DNA of 64,000 nt from NCBI RefSeq assembly GCF_900176415.1, contig NZ_FWXO01000002.1, positions 1 to 64,000 on the forward strand. The letters are read 5' to 3'. Of this stretch, positions 48,768-57,506 are shown piece by piece. Under the pieces are notes generated by a model, which saw only the letters and a list, made by a program, of their open reading frames with translations, did not search any database and was not told where the DNA came from. Made by a program: the position numbers and the translations under genes. Positions within the stretch are counted from its first letter, which is position 1, and every line of letters starts with the position of its first letter. This DNA is from Cellulophaga tyrosinoxydans. GTDB lineage: Bacteria; Bacteroidota; Bacteroidia; Flavobacteriales; Flavobacteriaceae.

Positions 48768-50507
48768 TTATTTTAATCTGATATCTGAAACCGATGCTCC
48801 TGTTGGAATCATTGGAAAAACGTTGTCTTCTTTTTCTACTTTAACTTCTAGGAAATAAGCATCTTTTGATGCAATCATATCTTGAATAGTTGCTTTTAAG
48901 TCTTTACGTTCACTTACACGTTTTGCATTGATATGATAGCCTTCTGCAATTTTCACAAAATCGGGATTCACCATAACCGTTGAAGCATATCTACGTTCAA
49001 AAAATAACTCTTGCCATTGACGCACCATACCTAAATGATCATTATTTAGAACCACAATTTTAACAGGTAATTTGTGTTGAAAAATAACGCCTAATTCCTG
49101 AATGGTCATCTGGTAACCACCATCACCAATAATAGCAACAACCTCTCTATCCATTGCTCCCATTTTAGCACCAATTGCAGCTGGTAAAGCAAAGCCCATT
49201 GTTCCTAAACCTCCAGAAGTAACATTACTTTTAGATTGATTGAATTTTGCGTATCTACATGCAATCATTTGATGCTGTCCTACATCTGTAACAATGATTG
49301 CGCTATTATTGGAAGCAATATTGATTTCTTCAATTACTTCTGCCATGGTTAAGCCATCCTTTGTTGGGTGTAGATCGTTCTTAATTACCTCATTATATTC
49401 AATGTCATACTTCATCTTAAACTCGTTATGCCAAGCTACGTGAGAATTTTTCTGAATTAATGGTAATAGTAATTGTAAGGTTTCTTTAGAATTTCCTAAA
49501 ACTGCTACATCACACTTTACATTTTTATTTACTTCAGCAGGATCTATCTCAAAATGAATAATCTTTGCTTGTTTAGCGTAAGTCTGTAGATTTCCAGTTA
49601 CACGATCATCAAAACGCATTCCAATCGCAATTAATAAATCGCATTCATTGGTTAATACATTAGGCCCGTAATTTCCATGCATACCCACCATACCTACATT
49701 TAATGGATGGTCCGTATCCATAGCTGACAAACCTAGTATGGTCCATGCAGCTGGTATGCCAGATAATTCTACTAGCGCTTTTAATTCGGCTTCTGCTTGA
49801 CCCAATATTACCCCTTGACCAAAAACAATCATTGGCTTTTTAGCAGCATTAATTAATTCTGCAGCAGCATCAATTGCTTTTTGATCTGGTTTTGGAACTG
49901 GATTGTAACTGCGTACTCCAGTACATTTTTTATATGAAAAATCAATGCTATCAAATTGTGCATCTTTAGTAATATCTATTAAAACGGGACCAGGTCTTCC
50001 AGATCTTGCAATATAAAAAGCCTTGGCTAATATTTCTGGTATCTCAGATGCTTTTGTAATTTGATAATTCCATTTGGTAACGGGTGTAGAAATTCCAACA
50101 ATATCCGTTTCTTGGAATGCATCAGAACCTAATAAATGACTACCAACTTGTCCTGTAATACAAACCATAGGTGTAGAATCTATTTGCGCGTCAGCCAAAC
50201 CTGTTACTAAATTTGTTGCTCCAGGCCCAGACGTTGCAATGGCGACACCCACTTTCCCTGATACTCTGGCATACCCCTGAGCAGCGTGGGTTGCACCTTG
50301 TTCATGGCGTGTTAATATATGGGTAAGTTTATCTTGAAATTTATATAATTCATCATAAACAGGCATAATTGCTCCACCTGGATATCCATAAATTAAATCA
50401 ACACCCTCTTCTAGTAAACAATGAATTATAGCTTCTGCCCCAGTAATTTTTATACTAGTAGCATTCCCTTCCTTTGTTTTTTTCTCTTTTATTGTATTTG
50501 TATTCAT
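48768..50507 (-). CDS. ilvB: Acetolactate synthase, catalytic subunit
   Basis: A 579-residue thiamine diphosphate enzyme (also named ilvI). The N-terminal block GVDLIYGYPGGAIMPVYDELY and Glu in LTHILTRHEQGATHAAQGYARVSG are the ThDP activation site; GDGGYQMTIQELG..NNDHLGMVRQWQELF is the ThDP/Mg motif. It condenses pyruvate with pyruvate or 2-oxobutyrate. Second gene of the operon; 45 nt after ilvD. Confidence 0.97.
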   Translation of the reverse strand: MNTNTIKEKKTKEGNATSIKITGAEAIIHCLLEEGVDLIYGYPGGAIMPVYDELYKFQDKLTHILTRHEQGATHAAQGYARVSGKVGVAIATSGPGATNLVTGLADAQIDSTPMVCITGQVGSHLLGSDAFQETDIVGISTPVTKWNYQITKASEIPEILAKAFYIARSGRPGPVLIDITKDAQFDSIDFSYKKCTGVRSYNPVPKPDQKAIDAAAELINAAKKPMIVFGQGVILGQAEAELKALVELSGIPAAWTILGLSAMDTDHPLNVGMVGMHGNYGPNVLTNECDLLIAIGMRFDDRVTGNLQTYAKQAKIIHFEIDPAEVNKNVKCDVAVLGNSKETLQLLLPLIQKNSHVAWHNEFKMKYDIEYNEVIKNDLHPTKDGLTMAEVIEEINIASNNSAIIVTDVGQHQMIACRYAKFNQSKSNVTSGGLGTMGFALPAAIGAKMGAMDREVVAIIGDGGYQMTIQELGVIFQHKLPVKIVVLNNDHLGMVRQWQELFFERRYASTVMVNPDFVKIAEGYHINAKRVSERKDLKATIQDMIASKDAYFLEVKVEKEDNVFPMIPTGASVSDIRLK

Positions 50508-50552
50508 TCTCTTGGTATTGAGATTTCCACTTACGAGGAAATAAAAAATCTT

Positions 50553-52229
50553 TTAAAATTCATCGGTTACACAACCTTGCGAAGCAGAAGATACAGAGCG
50601 TGCATATTTATACAATACACCTTTCTTAAACTTAAGCTCTGGTGCTACCCAAGTTGCTCTACGTTTTTCTAACTCTTCGTTAGAAACATCAACATTTATT
50701 GCGTTCGTCTCTGCATCTATAGTAATTATATCGCCATCTTTCACGAGAGCAATAACACCCCCATCTTGAGCTTCTGGAGAAATATGTCCTACCACAAATC
50801 CATGTGTACCACCTGAAAAACGTCCATCTGTTATTAAAGCAACATCTTTACCTAAACCTGCACCCATTATTGCCGCAGTAGGCTTTAACATTTCTGGCAT
50901 ACCAGGACCTCCTTTTGGACCTTCATAACGAATAACAACCACATCACCCTTCTTTACCTTACCATCACGAATTCCGTCGTTAGCATCATATTCACTATTG
51001 AATACTTTAGCGGTACCTTTAAACAATAAACCTTCTTTTCCGGTAATCTTTGCTACAGAACCATTTTCAGCTAAATTTCCATAAAGCATACGTAAATGAC
51101 CTGTTGCTTTAATTGGGTTTTCAAGAGGTCGGATTACATCTTGCCCAGCCTGTAAATCAGGAACATCTTTTAGATTTTCAGCAAGCGTTTTTCCTGTAAC
51201 TGTTAAACAATCACCATGTAACAATCCCTTTTGCAATAAGTATTTTAGCACTGCAGGAATACCACCAATACGGTGAACGTCTTCCATTAAGTATTTTCCA
51301 CTAGGTTTTAAATCAGCAATAAATGGTGTTGTATCACTAATATGCTGAAAATCTTGTAATGTAAACTCAATATCTGCCGCTCGTGCGATAGCTAAAAAGT
51401 GTAATACCGCATTAGTAGATCCACCCATTATGGTTACTAAACGTATGGCATTTTCCAATGATTTACGCGTTACAATATCTAAAGGTTTAATATCATTTTG
51501 CAACAAGTAAAACATTTTTTTACCTGCCTCGATACATTCTTTTTCTTTATCTCCTCCCAATGCAGGGTTTGAAGAATTATAAGGTAATGCCATTCCTAAA
51601 GCTTCAATCGCAGAGGCCATAGTATTTGCTGTATACATGCCACCACAAGCTCCTGCTCCAGGTATTGCTTTTTTTATTATACATTGAAATTCTTCTTCTT
51701 GCATGGTACCCGCAACTTTCTCTCCCCATGCTTCAAAGGCAGATACAATATCTAACTTTCTATCATTATGACAACCAGATGAAATTGTTCCGCCATAAAC
51801 TAAAATTGAAGGTCTGTTTAATCTAATCATGGCCATTAAAGCGCCAGGCATATTTTTATCACAGCCAACTACAGTAACCAACCCATCATAAGACATTGCT
51901 TGTACAACAGTTTCCATAGAATCTGCTATAATATCTCTTGAAGGCAATGAAAAACGCATACCTGGTGTTCCCATTGATATACCATCACTAACGCCAATTG
52001 TATTAAAAATTAAACCAACAGATGCTTCGGAATTAACTCCTTCCTTTACCAATTTGGCTAAATCATTTAAGTGCATATTACAAGGGTTACCCTCGTAACC
52101 TGTACTAGCAACACCAATAATTGGTTTCTTAAAATCTTCATCTTTAAATCCAATACCATACAGCATAGCTTGTGCCGCAGGTTGTGTTGGATCTTGTGTA
52201 ACGTTTTTACTGTATTTATTTAATTCCAT
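50553..52229 (-). CDS. ilvD: Dihydroxy-acid dehydratase
   Basis: A 558-residue Fe-S dehydratase giving 2-oxo acids from dihydroxy acids. Cluster-binding cysteines are in [25 protein letters not shown] and [12 protein letters not shown]; the Mg site is in GGSTNAVLH. First structural gene of ilvDBNC. Its 5' leader carries a complete ribosome-mediated attenuator (52454-52604), so expression should respond to Ile/Val/Leu-tRNA charging. A second TAnnTTTG box (TATCTTTG, 52280-52287) closer to the gene could give an unattenuated start, but has no clear -33 element. Confidence 0.97.
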   Translation of the reverse strand: MELNKYSKNVTQDPTQPAAQAMLYGIGFKDEDFKKPIIGVASTGYEGNPCNMHLNDLAKLVKEGVNSEASVGLIFNTIGVSDGISMGTPGMRFSLPSRDIIADSMETVVQAMSYDGLVTVVGCDKNMPGALMAMIRLNRPSILVYGGTISSGCHNDRKLDIVSAFEAWGEKVAGTMQEEEFQCIIKKAIPGAGACGGMYTANTMASAIEALGMALPYNSSNPALGGDKEKECIEAGKKMFYLLQNDIKPLDIVTRKSLENAIRLVTIMGGSTNAVLHFLAIARAADIEFTLQDFQHISDTTPFIADLKPSGKYLMEDVHRIGGIPAVLKYLLQKGLLHGDCLTVTGKTLAENLKDVPDLQAGQDVIRPLENPIKATGHLRMLYGNLAENGSVAKITGKEGLLFKGTAKVFNSEYDANDGIRDGKVKKGDVVVIRYEGPKGGPGMPEMLKPTAAIMGAGLGKDVALITDGRFSGGTHGFVVGHISPEAQDGGVIALVKDGDIITIDAETNAINVDVSNEELEKRRATWVAPELKFKKGVLYKYARSVSSASQGCVTDEF

Positions 52230-52453
52230 TAAACTATATACTTCTATATTTAAATTCTCTTGCGTATTCTCTAACTATTCAAAGATAATTTATTATAATT
52301 CCTTAATAAATTAACAAATCTCGTTGGTTCAAATCCAATTTTATCAATATCTAATTAACGTATTGATTTTCAAATACATAAACTAGTAATTCATACCACA
52401 TTCAATACGTTTAAAGTGGTAAAACTTCTGTTTTAAATGAAAATTAAATCCAT

Positions 52454-52494
52454 AAAAAAAGCCTGTATCAGATAAAAAGATACAGGCTTTTTTT
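52454..52494 (-). terminator. ilv attenuator terminator in the ilvD leader
   Basis: On the minus strand GCCTGTATC (arm 3) pairs with GATACAGGC (arm 4) and the stem is followed by seven Ts. It lies 225 nt before ilvD with no gene ending at it, only the leader peptide, so its role must be conditional. The minus-strand segment GATACGG (52505-52511) can pair with CCTGTATC of arm 3 instead, forming an antiterminator. Confidence 0.8.
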
Positions 52495-52504
52495 AAAATA
52501 TAGA

Positions 52505-52531
52505 CCGTATCATCTCGATTTTGAGACGATA
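52505..52531 (-). promoter_or_regulatory. Protector / antiterminator switch of the ilv attenuator
   Basis: Arm 1, TATCGTCTC (52523-52531), pairs with arm 2, GAGATGATA (52508-52516), across a 6-nt loop with one G-U pair. Arm 2 also contains GATACGG, which pairs with arm 3 of the terminator. Arm 1 lies in the Ile-Val codons of the leader peptide, arm 2 at its stop, exactly as in enterobacterial trp and ilv attenuators. Confidence 0.75.
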
Positions 52532-52566
52532 AATACTACAGCTATATTTTTCTTTAGAAATTTCAT
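52510..52566 (-). CDS. ilv operon leader peptide
   Basis: An 18-codon ORF reading MKFLKKNIAVVFIVSKSR with Leu, two Ile and three Val clustered at positions 4-14. Its ATG is 8 nt after a perfect -7 box, so the mRNA is nearly leaderless. The arm 1 sequence of the attenuator overlaps codons 12-15 and the stop lies in arm 2. A ribosome stalled at the Val/Ile codons would cover arm 1 and let arms 2 and 3 pair, giving read-through into ilvD; one reaching the stop would cover arm 2 and let the terminator form. This is inferred from sequence; the peptide itself has no other function. Confidence 0.75.
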   Translation of the reverse strand: MKFLKKNIAVVFIVSKSR

Positions 52567-52574
52567 TTACACCT

Positions 52575-52604
52575 CAAAGATATATATAAGTTTAGAAGCT
52601 TCAA
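52575..52604 (-). promoter_or_regulatory. ilv operon promoter
   Basis: Minus-strand TTG (52602-52604), 19 nt, TATCTTTG (52575-52582): an exact Bacteroidota -33/-7 pair. Initiation would fall at about 52570, only a few nt before the leader-peptide ATG at 52566. The element overlaps the control region of the divergent ALDH gene. Confidence 0.8.
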
Positions 52605-52634
52605 AATATAGTTTCATTTGATTAAATTTGAAAT

Positions 52635-54002
52635 ATGAAGCAGTTATTACATCTCCAAAGAGAATTCTTTAATACCCAGCAAACAAAGCATGTTGGTTAT
52701 CGTAAAGAACATTTAAAGAAATTAAAACTCGAGATTGAGAAAAATGAAGATCTTATATGTGATGCAATATATGCTGACTTTAAAAAGCCTAGGTTTGAAA
52801 CTATTTTATCGGAAACACAATTTGTTTTAGCCGAACTCAAAACCGCCATAAATAAAATAGATCGTTGGGCAGCGCCAAAAAAAGTTTCTAGTACATGGGC
52901 GAATTGGCCCTCATCTGATTACGTTTATAAAGAACCTTATGGCACCGTTTTAATCATTGCTCCTTGGAATTATCCTTTCCAATTAGTTTTTGCACCCTTA
53001 ATTGGAGCACTAGCTGCTGGAAATACGGCTGTAGTAAAACCTTCGGAGCACACACCAAACACTTCAAAAATTATAATTAAAATAATCGAGAGTGTTTTTT
53101 CTAAAGAATATGTTGCTGTTGTTGAAGGTGATAGTACAGTTTCACAACAATTACTAGCAGAGCGCTGGGATTATATATTTTTTACAGGAAGTACGAGAGT
53201 GGGCCAAATTGTATATGAAAGTGCTGCTAAACATTTAACACCTGTTACTCTTGAATTAGGAGGTAAAAATCCAACAATTGTAGATGAAACAGCAAATCTT
53301 AAAGTAACTGCGGACCGTATTGCATGGGGTAAATTCTTAAATGCAGGTCAAACCTGTATTGCAACCGATTATATTATTGCCCATCAAAACATTAAAGAGG
53401 AGCTTATTGAGCAGTTGAAAAAAGCTATTATTCGTTTTTATGGGGATACCATTGAGACTTCAAAGGATTTTAGCAGAACAGTGAACAAAGGGCACTATGA
53501 AGGTTTAAAAAAAATGTTGGAAGGTGAAGAAATCTTATTTGGTGGTAACACCAATGATGAAGACAACTATATTTCACCAACGCTAGTAAATGAACCAAAG
53601 CGAGATAGTGAACTGATGAAAGGTGAAATATTTGGACCTATTTTGCCTATTTTATCTTATACAACTGAAGATGAAATTGATAATTTGATAAGTAATTATG
53701 GAAAACCTTTAGCCACCTATATTTTTAGCAACAATAAAAAATTTCAAGACAAAATTATTGCTAATTATAGTTTTGGTGGTGGAGCTATCAACGATACAGT
53801 AATCCATATTGCTAATAAAAAATTACCTTTTGGTGGTGTTGGAGCGAGCGGCATTGGTGCTTATCATGGAAAAATGTCATTCGCTATTTTTTCACATGCC
53901 AAAGCCATGCTAAAAAAAGGAACCTGGTTGGATATTCCTTTACGCTATCCGCCTTATACTTTACCCCTTAAGTATGCCAAAAAGCTTAAGAATTTATTTT
54001 AA
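52635..54002 (+). CDS. Aldehyde dehydrogenase, ALDH3 type
   Basis: A 455-residue NAD(P)-dependent aldehyde dehydrogenase. Catalytic Cys in FLNAGQTCIATDYII, catalytic Glu in LELGGKNPTIVD, cofactor motif FFTGSTRVGQIV, and the APWNYPFQLVFAPLIGALAAGNT block are all present. Lack of the N-terminal extension and the short length are the ALDH3 (fatty/aromatic aldehyde) pattern. An exact TAAATTTG box (52623-52630) lies just before the ATG. Its stop abuts the convergent pxpC stop with no gap. Confidence 0.93.
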   Translation: MKQLLHLQREFFNTQQTKHVGYRKEHLKKLKLEIEKNEDLICDAIYADFKKPRFETILSETQFVLAELKTAINKIDRWAAPKKVSSTWANWPSSDYVYKEPYGTVLIIAPWNYPFQLVFAPLIGALAAGNTAVVKPSEHTPNTSKIIIKIIESVFSKEYVAVVEGDSTVSQQLLAERWDYIFFTGSTRVGQIVYESAAKHLTPVTLELGGKNPTIVDETANLKVTADRIAWGKFLNAGQTCIATDYIIAHQNIKEELIEQLKKAIIRFYGDTIETSKDFSRTVNKGHYEGLKKMLEGEEILFGGNTNDEDNYISPTLVNEPKRDSELMKGEIFGPILPILSYTTEDEIDNLISNYGKPLATYIFSNNKKFQDKIIANYSFGGGAINDTVIHIANKKLPFGGVGASGIGAYHGKMSFAIFSHAKAMLKKGTWLDIPLRYPPYTLPLKYAKKLKNLF

Positions 54003-54842
54003 TTACATCAATTTAAAAGCTATAATATCCCCTGCTTTTTTTTGAGCAAGAATTGAAATAGCGGTATCTGTTAATTGTAAAATTCGTGGGTAACCCCCTG
54101 TGGTTTGGCCATCTTTCATCAAAATAATTAATTTTCCCGAAGGCGTTAATTGCACTGTTCCCGGTAACGTTGCCGATGTAAGCATAGAAATAACATGTCC
54201 ATCAATTTTTTCTTCTAATTGATAGGCCATTCGGTTATTCTCGTTTGCAACCGTATATTTTTTGAAAAACAGGTTTTCTAATTGTTTGTCTGTAAGCGAA
54301 TTAAATTCGGGACCTTTGCCAACTTGTAGCACACTTTCTTCTAGAATCGATTCAATTTTTAACCCTGTTAATTTTGGAGTAAAAACCGATTGTTTTTTAT
54401 AGGCTATTTCACTTTTATCTGTAATCATTCCATTAGGTGTAATAGAAGGATAAAATGATCTGCTTCCTAAAACCTTATTGGTTTGGAAACCATGTTTTAC
54501 GGCTAAATACGGTCTAAATCCTTTTTTCAAACGCCCATAGGATAAGATGTCTCCTGCACTAACTTTTTGAACCACATAATTCTTAATAGGTTCATTATTT
54601 AATGTAACCACCATTTCTGCCCCTCCAAGTACAATAAAAGTATCTTCTTCAAATTCTAATGTTGGACCAGTCATGGTTATTTCTAAAACTGCAGCGTCTT
54701 GGTCATTTTCTAATAGCATATTTAATTTATAAACCGTAGTCATATCCATTACTCCTGAGATGGGCACACCTTTATCTCTAAAACCAAAACGACCAGTATC
54801 TTGAATAGTCGTATAGAAACCAGATTTTAATACCTTAAGCAT
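54003..54842 (-). CDS. pxpC: 5-oxoprolinase subunit C
   Basis: A 279-residue biotin-dependent carboxyltransferase-like (AHS2) protein. The start MLKVLKSGFYTTIQDTGRFGFRDKGVPISGVMD is diagnostic, with the Gln/Asp-Thr-Gly loop conserved. With PxpA and PxpB it opens 5-oxoproline (pyroglutamate) to glutamate using ATP. It overlaps pxpB by 8 nt. The alternative, a urea-amidolyase-type subunit, is unlikely because PxpA is adjacent. Confidence 0.93.
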   Translation of the reverse strand: MLKVLKSGFYTTIQDTGRFGFRDKGVPISGVMDMTTVYKLNMLLENDQDAAVLEITMTGPTLEFEEDTFIVLGGAEMVVTLNNEPIKNYVVQKVSAGDILSYGRLKKGFRPYLAVKHGFQTNKVLGSRSFYPSITPNGMITDKSEIAYKKQSVFTPKLTGLKIESILEESVLQVGKGPEFNSLTDKQLENLFFKKYTVANENNRMAYQLEEKIDGHVISMLTSATLPGTVQLTPSGKLIILMKDGQTTGGYPRILQLTDTAISILAQKKAGDIIAFKLM

Positions 54843-55572
54843 CTATTTTAATTTTTTCTAATTTATAAATTCCTACTTCTGCTTCAATTTTATGCAAATC
54901 ATATTCTGCCTTGGAGATAGGATAAAACTGCACACGATCTCCCACTTTTACCCAACAAGGATTTTCATTTTTAGGATTAAAAATAGGTATCGGGCAATTG
55001 CCAATTATATTCCATCCCCCAGGAGATTCTTGAGGATATATACCGGTTTGCTTACCCGCCAAGCCAACGGCTCCTTTCAAAACTTTTGCTCTGGGAGTTG
55101 CTCTTCGAGGTATTTCTAATTCTTGTGGCATACCGCCTAAATACATGAATCCAGGCAGAAAACCTATCCCATAAACCGTATACGCATGTGCTGCATGTAT
55201 TGATATTAGCTCTTTTGGAGTTTTGTTTAGGATTTGAGAAACTTCTTCTAAATCTATCGAAAACTCAGATTCATAACAAACCGGAATTCTCCATAAAAAA
55301 CGTTCCTCTAGTTTTAATTTTTTGTCTTCTGTATACCAAGTTTCAAGTTGCGTTTTGAACGATTCAAAATCTATCGTATCATGCCTTAGAATTAAAGTTA
55401 GAGAATTATATGCTGGCACAAGCTCCCAATTCCCTTCAATTAAGCAGCTTTCTTTTAGATAAGTACTAAAAATTAATATATCATTCAATATGGCTTCATC
55501 AACTTTTTCAGGCCATTCAATCAAAACGGCATGCACGCCAAAAGGGCGAATTGAAATGGGGAATTTTTTCAC
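54835..55572 (-). CDS. pxpB: 5-oxoprolinase subunit B
   Basis: A 245-residue AHS1/KipI-type protein. The hallmark FLPGFMYLGGMPQELEIPRRATPRAKVLKGAVGLAGKQTGIYPQESPGGWNIIG is fully conserved. It forms a heterodimer with PxpC in the ATP-dependent 5-oxoprolinase. Its ATG overlaps the pxpA stop (55569-55572) by four bases. Confidence 0.94.
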   Translation of the reverse strand: MKKFPISIRPFGVHAVLIEWPEKVDEAILNDILIFSTYLKESCLIEGNWELVPAYNSLTLILRHDTIDFESFKTQLETWYTEDKKLKLEERFLWRIPVCYESEFSIDLEEVSQILNKTPKELISIHAAHAYTVYGIGFLPGFMYLGGMPQELEIPRRATPRAKVLKGAVGLAGKQTGIYPQESPGGWNIIGNCPIPIFNPKNENPCWVKVGDRVQFYPISKAEYDLHKIEAEVGIYKLEKIKIDA

Positions 55573-56303
55573 TTTTTGATCGCTATATTAAGTTTGGGTA
55601 ATTCACTATGAAGATACGTTAAAATCTTATACGCTGCTGAAGTATCTCCATGTATACAATAGGTATCTGCAACTATAGAAACAAGTAGGTTTTCAACAGT
55701 TTTGACTTGTTTGTTTTTTACCATATTTAGTAAATGCTGAAGTACCTCTTCTGGATTTTCAATAAGCGCATTGGGTTCTTTACGAGGAACTAGACTTAAA
55801 TCTTGATGATAATTTCGATCTAAAAAAACTTCATAGAGTACTATAAATCCTTGTTTTTTTGCTTCTTCCGCTATAGCTGAATTATACGGAACATATAATT
55901 TAATATATGATTTATAAGGAAGAATTGCGGTTAAAAAAGTGCGCGCTAATTTTTTATCTTTTGTGATATCGTTATACAATGCACCATGTGGTTTAATATG
56001 ATGAAACAGTGCCTTTTCTGAATTGCAAAGAATAGCAAAGTTCTTTACTTGCTCTCGGATACTTTTGATTAAATCTTTTGAAGAAATATTTAAAGATAAC
56101 CTGCCAAAGTTTTCCTGATCAGGATACGATGGATGTGCTCCTATCCTCACGTTATTCTTTTGGGCTAATTTAATTACCTTACGCATAGTTGCCGTATTTC
56201 CTGCATGACCACCACAAGCAATATTACAAGATGAAATTAATGGTAAAATAAGGGCTTCGTTCCCAACGCCTTCACCAAGGTCACAATTAATGTCTATTTC
56301 CAT
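55569..56303 (-). CDS. pxpA: 5-oxoprolinase subunit A (LamB/YcsF family)
   Basis: A 244-residue member of the LamB/YcsF family, the catalytic TIM-barrel subunit of 5-oxoprolinase. EIDINCDLGEGVGNE and SCNIACGGHAGNTATM at the N-terminus hold the putative metal ligands; VRIGAHPSYPDQENFGR and KPHGALYND are family blocks. It is 11 nt downstream of the Nramp-like gene. Family assignment is certain; substrate is known from the bacterial PxpABC enzyme. Confidence 0.96.
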   Translation of the reverse strand: MEIDINCDLGEGVGNEALILPLISSCNIACGGHAGNTATMRKVIKLAQKNNVRIGAHPSYPDQENFGRLSLNISSKDLIKSIREQVKNFAILCNSEKALFHHIKPHGALYNDITKDKKLARTFLTAILPYKSYIKLYVPYNSAIAEEAKKQGFIVLYEVFLDRNYHQDLSLVPRKEPNALIENPEEVLQHLLNMVKNKQVKTVENLLVSIVADTYCIHGDTSAAYKILTYLHSELPKLNIAIKK

Positions 56304-56313
56304 TTAAAAAGAA

Positions 56314-57504
56314 TTAATAACCAAAAACTTTTAAGATACTTTTCAAACCCAAAATTAATGTAATTACTATAATTAGAATGCCTAAAAAATTTTGAAACAG
56401 CGTGTTTTTGTAATTGCCTAAAACGGTTTCCCTATTTACAACCCAAACTAAAAAAATAGCGATAATCGGTAATAGAATTCCATTAGCTACTTGGGCAAAT
56501 TTTATCACTTCTATTGGTTTAATTCCAAATAAAAGAAAGGATATTCCAATAACAATTATAGCCATCCAAACTAGTTTAAACCTAATATCATTAAGACTTG
56601 CATTCCACCCAAAACAACTATTTACTACATAAGCCGCAGCTAAAGGTGCTGTAATTGCAGATGTAATGCCTGCAGAAAAAAGTCCTATTCCCATAAAATA
56701 TTTAGCCATAGAACCAAAAAGTGGTTCTAAACCTTCTGCTAAATCCATTACACTAGTAATATTTTTATTTGAAATAGTTGTAGCGGCAATAATGATTCCC
56801 ATAGAAACAAAACCACCTAAGGTTATGGAGATTATTGTATCTCTTCGTGCTGCTCCTAAATCGGATGTAGACTTCCATTTTTCACTTACCAGCGAGGCAT
56901 GCAAAAACAAATTATAAGGCACAACTGTTGTGCCCACTAATGCAATTATGGTAAGAATACTGTTCTCTGGAACAGAAGGTATAAATAGCCCTTGAACTAT
57001 TTCCGTAATATTGGGTTTAGTAATAAATGCAGTTATTAAGAATGATAAACTCATTAAAATAACCAAAAAAACTAAAACCTTTTCGAGTACTTTATAATTT
57101 CCAAAATATAGTAATGCGAAAGCGATTACACCAATAATTATTGGATAAATATAAGTATGTTCAATACCAAATACTGCCTGTAGGCCTAAAGTAGCACCGC
57201 CAATATTTCCACCTTCGTAAGCGGCATTTCCAATCACTATAGCGGATAAAATAATACCTAAAACTAGGTATTTAATCCATGGAGCTTTTAATTCCGATTT
57301 TATCACATCCGCTAATCCTCGTTGACTAATGATGCCCACTCTTGCCGACATTTCTTGAAGAACAACTGTGGCAATAATAGACAAAAGCATTGCCCATAAT
57401 AACGCATATCCAAACTGTACACCTGCAAGGGTACATGCAGTTACGGTACCGGGGCCAATAAAAGCGGCAGCAACCAGTACTCCGGGGCCAATTTTCTTGA
57501 ACAT
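56314..57504 (-). CDS. Nramp-superfamily transporter without the metal site
   Basis: A 396-residue integral membrane protein with about 11 spans and the Nramp fold. In metal-transporting Nramp proteins span 1 has DPGN and span 6 has MPH; here they are GPGT (17-20) and VPY (195-197), so both the Asp and Met metal ligands and the His are gone. Divalent metal transport is therefore improbable. It sits in the operon for 5-oxoproline hydrolysis, between a DUF2891 lipoprotein (2 nt) and pxpA (11 nt), so an organic acid such as pyroglutamate is the obvious candidate substrate; this is inference. Confidence 0.85.
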   Translation of the reverse strand: MFKKIGPGVLVAAAFIGPGTVTACTLAGVQFGYALLWAMLLSIIATVVLQEMSARVGIISQRGLADVIKSELKAPWIKYLVLGIILSAIVIGNAAYEGGNIGGATLGLQAVFGIEHTYIYPIIIGVIAFALLYFGNYKVLEKVLVFLVILMSLSFLITAFITKPNITEIVQGLFIPSVPENSILTIIALVGTTVVPYNLFLHASLVSEKWKSTSDLGAARRDTIISITLGGFVSMGIIIAATTISNKNITSVMDLAEGLEPLFGSMAKYFMGIGLFSAGITSAITAPLAAAYVVNSCFGWNASLNDIRFKLVWMAIIVIGISFLLFGIKPIEVIKFAQVANGILLPIIAIFLVWVVNRETVLGNYKNTLFQNFLGILIIVITLILGLKSILKVFGY

Positions 57505-57506
57505 TA

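Noticed and set aside
52454-52494. Terminator for an upstream plus-strand gene
   Set aside because: No plus-strand gene ends there; neighbours diverge, and the element fits a minus-strand attenuator with leader peptide.
56414-56917. Plus-strand ORFs opposite the Nramp-like gene
   Set aside because: They are antisense shadows of a long conserved membrane protein with no independent motif.
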